Under the pieces are notes generated by a model. That model was not told the origin of the DNA and did no database searches. It saw nothing but the letters and a program-made list of their open reading frames with translations. From NCBI RefSeq assembly GCF_021130785.1, contig NW_025777534.1, positions 61,369-125,368 of the forward strand: DNA of 64,000 nt, given 5' to 3'. Source of the DNA: Homalodisca vitripennis. Taxonomy: Eukaryota; Arthropoda; Insecta; Hemiptera; Cicadellidae. Below are positions 54,913 through 64,000 of this stretch, piece after piece. Each line of letters begins with the position of its first letter. The first letter of the stretch is position 1. Position numbers and translations under genes: made by a program.

Positions 54913-56755
54913 TTACAAGTTTAAAAATTCACTTTCTGAGTAAAACGGTCTCTCTTGTAGCCAGGCAGTTAATGCTTTTTTAAACGTTTTGGGTGGTTCA
55001 TTCTTTAGGGATTCTGGAAGTTTTATTGAAGTAGGCTGCTCCCTTATATGATGGTTTTTCCTGGCTGTGAGGCTCAGGTGGTGTACAGGCAGTGTGAAGT
55101 CAAGGACATGGCGTGTGTGATACTGGTGAAGGTCTCTGTTTTCTAGTTTTTCTTGAGTGTACCGCATGCAGAATTACTTCTAGGATGTACAAGTTTACTA
55201 CTGTGAGGATCTTCAATTTTCTAAATGCTTCCCGGCAGCTTTCTTGGTATTGGAGTCCTTCTAGAGCTCTTATTGCTAGTTTTTTTTGCTGCCTGAGGAT
55301 CTTCTCCATGTTGCAGTTAGCTGTTCCTCCCCATAGTGCTATACCATATCTGAGATGTGTCTCAAATAGTGAAAAGTAGGCTGTTTTAGCTGCGTCTTTA
55401 TTGCTAATCTGTTTAATTCTGCGTATTACAAATATGCTGGTGCTTAAATTTTTTGCAAAGCTGTTCAGTGTGTGCTTTCCAGGTTATATGCTCGTCAATT
55501 AATATACCAAGGTGATTTGTTTGGTTTTTTGTTTCTAGGTCAGTGATTGGAAGATGTGTGTATTTTTTTTTGCCTGGTGGAGAAGTTTATTTGAACAGTT
55601 TTATTGTCATTTAGCACTAAGTTGTTCGAGATGCAGTATTGTTTTGTTGTGATTAGGGCGCTGCTTAGACTTCTGGCAAGGTGTTGCGTGGTTTTGTTAG
55701 ATATTGTTATGACAGTGTCATCTGGCGTACATGGTTGTGTGGCAGATGCGCTCTAGGTAGTCAGGTAGGTCGTTCGTAAGCAGTAGGAACAGGACCGGGC
55801 CCAGCACTGATCCTTGTGGCACTCCCATCTGCATGTCGGCAGTTTTTGACTGAACTTTTTCTAATAAATTGTTTTTAGTGTATTGGATTTCCACCAGTTG
55901 TTTCCTGTTGTTTAGGTAGTTCCAGAACCAATCTGCAGTTTTTATCTTTTACACCCATGCTTTTTAGTTTTTGAAGAAGGCGTTTATGATTTAAGCAGTC
56001 AAATGCTTTTGTAAAGTCTAAGAATAAACTAGTAGCAGTGTGGCCCTCTTCCAGTTTGTCTATGACATGCTCTATAAGTTGAATCAAGGCCGTGGTTGTG
56101 GATCGTCCTTTCATGAAACCATGCTGATGTTTAGTTAGTAGGCTATTGTGCTCAAGATATTGTAAAAGTCTTTCCAGTACTATTTTTTCAATAATTTTGG
56201 AGAAGGTGGATATGAGTGATATTGGTCAGTAGCTAGTCATGTCGGTGGTTGGTCCTTTTTTGTATTTCGGGTATACTTTTGCTGTTTTTAGTTTTTCAGG
56301 GTAAATCCCTTGTTGTAAGGATATGTTTATGATGTGTGTTAGGGGATCAGAAATTTCTTCTTTACAGATTTTTGCTAGTTTTGATGAGATGTTATCTAGG
56401 CCAGATGAGGTTTTTGTTTTCATGGAGTCTATTGTTTTCTTCACTTCTTCTTTTGTTGTTGGTTCGAACTGAAAAGTGTTTGTTAGTGAGTGGCGGGGGA
56501 TTTTGGCTTGTAGTATTTGTGGCATTTAAGTGGCTGTTTTGGAGAGTTCTTTGTTGCTATTGAGGAGAAAAATTTGTTAAAGCAGTCTGCTACTTCTGCA
56601 GGGTTGTGAAGTATTTTTTCCATTTGATTTTGAAGGTGTATTTGGTTGTTCGTTTTGTGTCTGGCTGTCTTCTCTTTGTTTATTATTTGCCATAGGGCTC
56701 TGGGCTTATTTTCGGAGTTACTTATATGTGCTGCTACCGACTCTTTTTTGAGCAT
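54913..56755 (-). pseudogene. LINE reverse transcriptase and C-terminus, multiply frameshifted
   Basis: Fragments: SKLAKICKEEISDPLTHIIN and LKTAKVYPKYKKGPTTDMTS (56226-56525), MKGRSTTTALIQLIEHVIDK and motif A TSLFLDFTKAFDCLNHKRLL (55875-56114), motif B QMGVPQGSVLGPVLF-like (about 55840-55790). The YADD motif near 55712-55730 carries one surplus base that breaks it. Then LEGLQYQESCREAFRKLKIL and HQYHTRHVLDFTLPVHH to FKKALTAWLQERPFYSE at the end. Confidence 0.85.
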
Positions 56756-57160
56756 TTTGAGCTTTAAGTCGTAGTCCTTTTTCCTGGCTATTGTCTCTGT
56801 TTTTGTCTTCTATTCGGCCTTGTGCACTGCTCTTTTTTCTAGGGGCTCGGATGTACTGTTTCCTTAAGTCTTGTGCATTCAATGTCCCAGGTCTGGGTTT
56901 TGTTATGTTTATTTTTGAAGGTCTTCAGTGGGCAGGTGTTGTCAAGGGTTGCTTGGATGATATTGTGGAATATGTTGTAAGCTGCGTCAGTGTTATTGGA
57001 GTGGTACACAGCATCCCATTTTTGTTTGGCTAGAGTTGATTTGAAGTTTTCTATTGATTTTTTGTTGAAATTTCTCTTCTTTGTTTTAATTTTGGTGGAC
57101 AGTGTTTTACTATGGTTAGTGTGGTTAATTGTGCTGTGTGGTCAGAGAGGCCGCTTTGGA

Positions 57161-57900
57161 TTACTGATGTTTTTTTACTAATTCTGGGTTTATGTTAGTG
57201 CACACCCAGTCTATTGATTTTGAAGTTTCATGGGTGATTCTTGTGGGTGGGAGCTGCATCCTTACCAAGTCAAATGCAGCGAGAAGTTCTTTTAATTTAG
57301 TGTTTATCACTGTTCTCCTGCAGATTGTCGGCATTAATATCACCCATGACTATGATTTTTTGTATGTGCTAAGTGCTTTGTCCAGTACATTTAATAGTAT
57401 ATCGATGGCATTGTCTATCTTTGTGCTTGGCGGTCTGTAGACCCCGAGGACATTTTATTGTTTCCTTTCTAAGTTTGATTTCAAAAAGGGCTGACTCACA
57501 GATAAGTTCAGTTTCATCTGAGCTGGTTTCTAGTAGTTTTACAAATTTTTTGTAGGTCTTGTTTTAACATAGCCTGCCACTCCTCCCTTAATGTGGTTCT
57601 TTCTCGTAAAGCCTCCAACCGAGAGAGTAGCCTTCTATGTTTGTTCTTTCTAGTTTTTCTTGATTAAGTCCATGCTCTGTTAATATAATAAAGTCTGGTT
57701 TATTGTGGCTTAAAAAATGATTTAGCCTTTCAATTTTGTTTGACAGCCAGTTAATATTCTGGTGAAAGGAGAGTGAATTGATTAAGATTTGTGTTTTGTT
57801 CTGTTGGTGTAGCTATTGTTATGTGTGTTTCTTTTCCCTTCAAGGCCCGCTTCTAAAAAAGGGCTGTTTATTTGGTAGTGTGGTGGTATTTAGGGTTTTC
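57161..57900 (-). pseudogene. LINE endonuclease, C-terminal remnant
   Basis: At 57161-57343: PTICRRTVINTKLKELLAAF, DLVRMQLPPTRITHETSKSI and DWVCTN, the end of the endonuclease with the conserved S.IDxxxTN motif. Just before it, out of frame, the GDIN-type motif (HGDINADNLQ, about 57325-57355). Further upstream pieces up to about 57700 (LEHGLNQEKLER-like) carry the Glu region. Confidence 0.72.
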
Positions 57901-58109
57901 AGGGGATGGTAATTGTCTGTTTGTTTTCAGGGTTTAAAAATACTGTTCAGAGGTGGTGGAGGATGTAGCCGATTTTTGTTTTAACATTTTTCCAGTTTTA
58001 ATTTTTTAGTTTGCTTAATAGTAGAAGTCAGCTATGGTTTCACCAGAGTTGAGTTTTGTGGCTGTGATAGGAGGGGGCTATTGTCACTTTGAAATTATTT
58101 TTGTAAGTT

Positions 58110-59340
58110 TCATTTTCGTGTGTGGAATTTTCGGTTCGGAGCTTTGTAATGGTGTGGTCTGTTTGTATGTGACTCTGTATTTAAGCCTTGGTTCGATCTG
58201 TACTTTGTTATTTGCAGTGATGCGCTGTAAACATTTCTCGTTTTCTGTGTCTTTGATTTTTTGTGTGGGATTGGAAATTCTTCTTCCTGTCCTTGCTTTG
58301 TTTGTTTAGGTGTTCTGGAAGTCATTGGAGTCGGAAAGTGGTGGCTTGTTCTCAGGTCTTCAGTTTTGTCAAATGTCATATCTTCAGTTTTGTTAAATGT
58401 CATATCCTGTTTTTGTGTTGTAACACTCAGGTTCTCCAGCTTATTAAGTCGTAATTTCAGTTCGGCCTAATTGTGTTAGTACATACATGTTTGTATTCAT
58501 GGCCGGTGTTTCATTATTGCTTGTCTGTGTTTCTGAAGTTTTTCAGTATTTTTTCAGATATTGTGTATTTTGTCCATTGTGTTTCCCTTTTTCAAAAGTG
58601 AGATTTGCGTTGCATTTCTTGAGCCCTTTTTTCTAATTTGGTAATTGTTACTTCTTTTTTCTTTGTCATGCTCTTCAAAGTTCTTCTTCAGCTGTTCTTG
58701 CAATTTCTTTTTCTTTCACTAGCTGCTTTTCCAGTTCGTAAGCCAGATTTTCCAAGAAGTTATTTTCTGTTCAGAATGCGGCTCCTTTTCAGTTTCTAGT
58801 TGTGCTATTTGTTCTTCATAGATTAGTTCATTTTTGTTTTCTAGTTCTAAAGATTTTTGCATTTAGCTTACAGTTCTGTAAGGCTAGTTTGGTATAGGTC
58901 TTGTTTAAGTTTCTGGTTTTCAGCAAGTAGCGCACTCCCTACCTCTGCAGCTAAGGTGAGCGATGTTTCGAGGTCAAGCGTTTTCTTGGTTTTCAAAGTT
59001 TTTTTACTTTGGTTGTAATTTCCTCTATTTCAGTATCATGGATTTTTAGGGATATTTAGGCTCGTGTTATTTCTTTCTTCCGTCTCTAAGATGTCGCATT
59101 GGAGTGTTTTCCAGATAATTGGTTCACAGGTGATTTTGGAATGTTAAGGCATTTCTTGCACATCCAATTTTTAATTTCATTTGTTTGTTAGTTTTTTTTA
59201 GTTGTTTGTCCTTAATGTTAACACAGCCTCCATGGTACCATAGTTGACATGAGCCAGTGCACTTAATAGATGAAGTATTTGACTCCAATGTCACAGGCAC
59301 CACAAGGGGTATTTAGAGCCACTAGTTTTAATTTTGGGAC
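58110..59340 (-). pseudogene. LINE ORF1 with PHD finger, frameshifted
   Basis: Near 59330-59290 NTPCGACD, then in another frame KCTGSCQLWYHGGCVNI and farther a degraded W.C..C: together a Cys4-His-Cys3 PHD-type finger such as some CR1/jockey ORF1 proteins carry. Downstream is a coiled, Lys/Glu/Leu-rich stretch (poorly preserved), then EFPIPHKKSKTQKTRNVYSA and NRPHHYKAPNRKFHTRK. The finger is interrupted by at least one frame change. Confidence 0.65.
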
Positions 59341-59400
59341 ATTTTAAAAAGTCAGTTTTTTTAGGCTTTGGCCTGCCTGTCTGTTCGATTTTTGGTGGAC

Positions 59401-61013
59401 AGGTTTTAATTTAAAAATATGAATCAAAAAATCAAAAAATGAGTCAAAATAGTTAAATCAATCAAGTTAGTATTTATTAAATTTATTTTTAAGTATCTTT
59501 TATACTCCTATAAAAGATTAACAATTTAAATACACTCAAGCCAGTAATATGAGTTTACTAGTATTTTTACATATATTTAAGGACTGAGTATATTTCAATC
59601 AATATGTATGTATTATTCTATAGGAGTGATGTGGAAGTAATATTGTATTTTTATTTAATACTTGTCGTTGGTATTAGAACCACACAAGTCCTCAGTGGTA
59701 ATCCGCAAGTTGTTATCAGTGGTTAAAGGTCAACTGTTCTCTAGCCTTTACAAACTAGATAGGTTGATTACTGTTTGTACTGGTGCTTCTCATGACGGCA
59801 TCTGGCTATTGTATAGTCCACATTGTGACTCACGTAGTGCAGTGATTGTAAATCTAAGATAGTTTTTCCAAATCCTTTTTTATATTAGTCATCTACAAGT
59901 TTGTTCAAAAACATTTTTATGAATTTTAATTTCAATATAAAGAACTCACAGTGTTTCCTCTTGTTAATTAATAAGATTGGATTAATCTTCAGATACATGT
60001 GATTTTTATGCTAGTCTAAACCATACCTTGCAGTAAGTCCATTTATATTTGATAAAACATTTTATATTTTTTAAAATACCTCTTGAAATTTATTGTCTAA
60101 TTTTGTTTCAGTGCATACAAAATTTCACTATAGTATTGAATAAAACTTAAAAATATTTTGTTTAAATGGTAAAATTACTTATAAATGTAGAGCACATAAT
60201 CATTTCAAACCACATTTTAATTAGTCAAATCACCACTCAAAATGTGTTAGCGATCGGTAATTTGCATACTACCACAAATAGACTTATTCTAGATTTGAGA
60301 GTTAGCTTCCATGCAACACTAGTTGTAATATTGTGACACATGATTTTCCAGGAGTATTTTATGCACTCTAGTTAGTATCAGAATATAGTGAAAAGAGCCG
60401 CAGTATTATAAAAAAAATTATAAAAAATTTACACATAATCCACGCTTTATCCAGATTCTCATCGTTAGTGGCAGCCCTGGTTGCAGTCCAGTGAAAAATA
60501 TCGTTTTAAATATATACATCCCACTGCTATGAAGTTTATGTGCTACACAAGTTACTGAAGTGCGATTAATTTGCTATCTTTAAAATAAGTAGACACCAGT
60601 ACAGAATAGTACATTCCATAGTTGACCCCAAAATAGGAGCACAATTAATATTATCAATTACTGGCTCTTAAATACATATAACATATATACATACATATAC
60701 TGGCTCTATACTCATATAAACTAAAATGAACACGAAAAGCCTGTGGTTTCAAGTCACAACATGTTCGTTAGATTACAGACATGGACAAACACATGACGTA
60801 ACACCACTAATACATGTTGGACTATTTCGTTTGAACAGTTTTGAATTGTCAGATCGATCGCCACAGGTGTGAGAAAGTCGTTCAGAATAAATAGCTGATT
60901 GGAGAACTGATGGGATTTCCACCAGCCATCGCCCAACCAATGTCACTTTAACGATGAAAGCTGATGTGCGTGTTAGATTGAAATGGCTGGCCGTCTGCAG
61001 ACTGGTGACAATA
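59401..61013. other. Unassigned AT-rich sequence
   Basis: No gene. At 60463-60479 the inverse of CAGGGCTGCCACTAACG, similar to hAT ends, occurs without a matching partner. A motif TAGC(A/G)ATCGGTAATTT at about 60248 also occurs at about 54616, in the same orientation on the other side of the LINE. Confidence 0.35.
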
Positions 61014-61017
61014 TTAA

Positions 61018-63284
61018 CCCTTTCCACTCGTATGTCGGACGTTGTCCGACATTGCTATTTTTGCCGTTCCGCTCGTATGTCGGACGCCATCCGACATTTG
61101 CAGTGACGTCAGCTTTACTTTATTTTTAGCCGCCCTACGATGTTTCCGATTGGTGCTGCGATCGCACGGCATTCTCAGGAACTAATAAATGACAGCTGAA
61201 CTACGATTGGTCGGCTGCTGATCTATTTTGCTTTGTCATTGTAGTCACGTTTCCTAACCAATTTTTCAGACGCGTTCGCATTAGTGACTCGATATTTTGT
61301 TACCAAGTACATCTTTTCTTTCTGATTCAGAAGTTATTGCTGAATTACAAAATGACAATGATTCAAGTTCTGACGAAGATATGCAAAGTGATTGTGATGA
61401 AGTTCTTCCAACACTGGAAAACATAACTGATAGTGACAGTGACAATAGCCTAGACCTAGGCCCAACAGCAAATAATGCGTGGTGGTGATGATGGATTGGA
61501 CAACGGTTGGGTCTATCTGTTTATCAAGGACCTGATTTTCCTCATTTTCCTTACACTTTGTTAGGTGGATATAAGGAGCCAAATGTAAATAAACCTGTGA
61601 GTATTTCAGACTTTTTTCACTTGATGTTTACTATCGAACTTTTGAATGACATTGTTGCTGAAACAAATCGTTACGCACAAGTGAAAATAAACAAGGTGAG
61701 ACCCCTAAAAAGCTAGATCTATCTGGAACACTTGGAAAAATGTTTTCTCTGGAAGAAATAAAGGCTTTTTTAGGAGTCACTCTAAATATGGCACTGAATC
61801 CAAAGCCGTCAAATCCAAGACTATTTTTCTTCTGAGTGGGTATTTTACCAGCCGTTTTTTTGTGAATGTTTTCTCAAGGGAAAGGTTTTTACAAATATTT
61901 TGGTGCTTTCATGTATCTCCTCCAAATCCTGATACGAACAATAGAACCAGGGCTGATAAAGTAAAGAATGTTGTAGCCTATTTACAAGCTCGCTTCAGAG
62001 AATATTTTTGTTCCACTTTTATGAATGTAGTGTAGATGAAAGCACCGTGGCTTTCAAGGGTAGAGTGGAATTCAAATGTTATAATCCACAAAAACCAACA
62101 AAATGGGGTTTGAAAGTTTTTGTACTCAGTGATTCAAGATCGGGATATGTTCATAGTTTTGAACCTTATTTACGGTTCATTTACAACTGCATCATTAGTT
62201 CGCCCAGATCTACATTCACTTCTAGAATTGTATTGCATTTGGCAGAAAAAATTAGTATCGGGTGACAATGCAGGATCTGGTTTTCATATATTTACAGATC
62301 GATACTACACAAGCTTACAACTTTCGGAGGAATTAAAAAAAAATGATTATTCATTTAACTGGAACAGTGGATGACTAATCGAAAGGGCTTGCCCAACAGC
62401 ATAAAAAAAGGCAAACTAAAATTGAAAAAAATATGAAACTAAGACCCTATCGTCATACAAACAAACAACTTTAGTTTTAGCTTGGCGGGATAAGCGTGAT
62501 GTAGTAATGTTGAGTAATTTCTACAACAATGATACTGAAACCATCTCAAGAAGAGGCAAGGATCATCAAATAAACATACAAAAGCCAACAGTTATCTGTC
62601 AGTATAACAGATTATATGGGTTGGCGTGGACCAAGCAGACCACTATATTGCTTCCTACAAATTTTCCCGTAAATCTCTGAAGTGGTGGAGGAAAGCTATT
62701 TTTTCTGGATGTTGGAAGTGGCAATAGTAAATAGCTTTCTCTTGTTCAACATGAATAAGCAAAACCATGGAGAAAAAAACAATTCAACACAGGAATTTCA
62801 GAGAAATCCTCATCACTGAACTTGTAGGGCATGTCCGTAACCCTATGAGTTTGAAGCGGGGTCGTCCTTCATCAGTAGAAAAAGAAGAAAGGCTAAACAA
62901 ACAACCTCACTTTCTTGCAGCTCATCCAACAAAAAAAACTAAAGACTGTGCTGTTTGTAGCAATAGAAAGGTGCCAGGAGGAAGAAAGGAAACACTTTAC
63001 TATTGTAAAACCTGTAAAAAAAAATCCTGGTCTTCATCCCTGCAGAGTGTTTTGAACGATACCCATACCATGAATAAAATATAAAACTTATTAGTGTAAG
63101 TATCAAATTTTATATCTCTATAATATAAATTAGAAATAAAATAAAATTATTATACAATATAATAATGTATATACTTTATTGACTTCCAGTTTGCCAAAAA
63201 TTGGTTTTTTTACTGAAAATATGCTAAAATAAATACGAGCTGAGGGGGCAGACTAGTGAAAAAAATCCGAGTGGGGGGAAAGGG
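61018..63284 (+). mobile_element. Near full-length piggyBac transposon, broken
   Basis: TTAA at 61014-61017 and 63285-63288; ends CCCTTTCCACTCG and inverse of CCCTTTCCCCCCACTCGG. Left-end doublet CTCGTATGTCGGACG, each followed by an inverted GTCCGAC/TCCGACA. 2267 bp, the usual size of an autonomous piggyBac, and the only copy here that keeps all three catalytic regions. Confidence 0.93.
61297..63084 (+). pseudogene. piggyBac transposase with all domains but several frame changes
   Basis: Acidic leader DSEVIAELQNDNDSSSDEDM (61297-61488; stops at 61486-61491), SISDFFHLMFTIELLNDIVA (61507-61716), FSLEEIKAFLGVTLNMALNP, then the catalytic residues: SVDESTVAFKGRVEFKCYNP (first Asp), FTDRYYTSLQLSEEL (second Asp) and GVDQADHYIASYKFSRKSLK (third Asp, about 62618). 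C-terminus (62767-63084): NFREILITELVGH and zinc-finger CAVCSNRKVPGGRKETLYYC..C. The real start may lie a little upstream (an in-frame ATG before 61297 was not found). At least five frame changes or stops: inactive, though domain order is complete. Confidence 0.92.
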
Positions 63285-63295
63285 TTAAAATGCAT

Positions 63296-63598
63296 TTACA
63301 CTGGCAAGTAAAGTTGCAAGAGAATTTACGCAACTACTGTTGCATAATATGAATAAGATAAGTACTTGCTCAGCAGTATAGCTGATTATTGCAAGAGTAA
63401 ATACAAAGAATGTTCACATATGGCAGTGATGTCTCGGCAATGTACATGATTTTAAATTTTCATGGCTAAAAACTGCTCTCCAGTTCTTGTAAAAACAACT
63501 GTCCGACACTGGGTTGCGTTAGCACTCTTGCACCCGTCTGGGGATTAGTAATTTTTTACTGTTGGACACAAAAATTGCACAACTTTTTGCCAGTTTAC
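63296..63598. repeat. Possible short inverted-repeat element
   Basis: Left ACACTGGCAAGTAAAGTTGC and right, inverted, AAACTGGCAAAAAGTTGTGC: about 15 of 20 alike over the outer bases. No coding sequence, no target duplication found. Sequence 63600-64000 holds nothing recognised. Confidence 0.4.
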
Positions 63599-64000
63599 AC
63601 ACAGCTAGTTCAATCGAGGTTTGGATGTGACCGTGATATCATTACCTATTTAATCTGAGATCAATCGGATCGTGTGTGAGAGGAGCAATTGTTCACAGAC
63701 CAAACAGAGCCTCGGCCAAGCGGTAAGCGTTTGATACAGCGGACTTAATTGTAATGTTTGTATTGTACATATGGAGAACGCTTGACATTGGCTAAGACAA
63801 AAGTTAGTGGGAGGTAGCACCACACAGTTGATTTCGGTGACTGAATTAAACTTAAAAACAAAAATACCGCTTGTTACCACTTTACCACTAACAGCGTACC
63901 GCAGGCATAGTGGCTGAGGACTGAGAAGATTAGGTCGGCCGACTTTAATTGTTCAATGGATTATTATGTATTTGAAGGGGCTTGCCGCGGACACGGGAGA

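Larger units (their letters stand above)
54786..59400 (-). mobile_element. LINE (CR1/jockey-like) with PHD-type ORF1, nearly full length, inactive
   Basis: Minus-strand LINE. 3' tail at 54791-54822 as repeated CAATAGG (TTGCCTA on the coding strand). Order on the minus strand: ORF1 with PHD finger (about 59330-59100) and low-complexity Lys/Thr-rich region (58110-58403), endonuclease remnant (about 57900-57160), reverse transcriptase (56755-55700) and C-terminus (55309-54913). All parts are broken by frame changes. Similar to the LINE at 9.7-15.1 kb in RT and tail type. Confidence 0.82.

Noticed and set aside
53627..60479. One 6.85-kb hAT element enclosing the minus-strand LINE
   Set aside because: Ends CAGGGTGGCCACT and CAGGGCTGCCACT are similar, but the 8-bp flanks differ and inner sequences do not match; two unrelated fragments are as likely.
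1..64000. CRISPR arrays, operons, bacterial promoters or rRNA genes
   Set aside because: None seen; spliced host gene and repeat content show nuclear eukaryotic DNA.

Overview
This is a eukaryotic (arthropod, most likely insect) nuclear window. It is AT-rich and about 75% transposon-derived by eye. The host gene has short exons with GT..AG introns, and the repeats (piggyBac, Tc1/mariner, Tigger/pogo, RTE, R1-like and CR1/jockey-like LINEs) are typical of insects. The repeat mix would suit a large hemipteran-type genome, but the species call is a guess. No prokaryotic, organellar or viral gene was recognised.

Host gene: one gene runs through the window on the minus strand, from about 52083 down to 4676. 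Twelve exons (about 2.5 kb coding, about 835 codons) encode the HEAT-repeat part of the cohesin loader Nipped-B/NIPBL/SCC2. Both ends of the gene lie outside the window or were not found. Splice sites and reading phases agree across all junctions, provided two small frame breaks are allowed: a 1-nt surplus near 51980 and a 2-nt surplus (TG) near 24647. These are either assembly indels or real lesions, and deciding between them matters most for the gene model.

Introns: introns of 80 bp to 11 kb hold nearly everything else. The 6.1-16.3 kb intron has a Tigger-like element carrying a piggyBac-type element and a DD41D mariner, then a LINE split by a piggyBac-type element that itself carries another repeat. 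The 16.4-21.1 kb intron has another such nest plus a decayed RNase H LINE. The 27.8-35.9 kb intron has a full-length but broken Tigger/pogo element, piggyBac remnants and an R1-like LINE. The 36.1-40.7 kb intron has a mariner, two TTAA elements and a repeat with 8-bp target duplications. The 40.9-51.9 kb intron has one LINE interrupted by four DNA transposons, each removable so that the LINE rejoins cleanly; one of them is an intact Tc1-like transposon with a 344-codon transposase. Right of 52.1 kb are an RTE fragment, a minus-strand LINE with a PHD-type ORF1, and a near-complete but frameshifted piggyBac element.

Most notable pattern: twelve different TTAA-bounded elements share only the outermost few bases (CCCTTT/CCCTCT-like) and differ inside. 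Most carry, just inside one end, a 15-40 bp family-specific block repeated two or three times, and several encode only the start and/or the end of a piggyBac transposase. This looks like a diverse, recently active piggyBac-mobilised set. A second repeat family (three copies, long terminal inverted repeats, exact 8-bp target duplications) could not be assigned to a superfamily.
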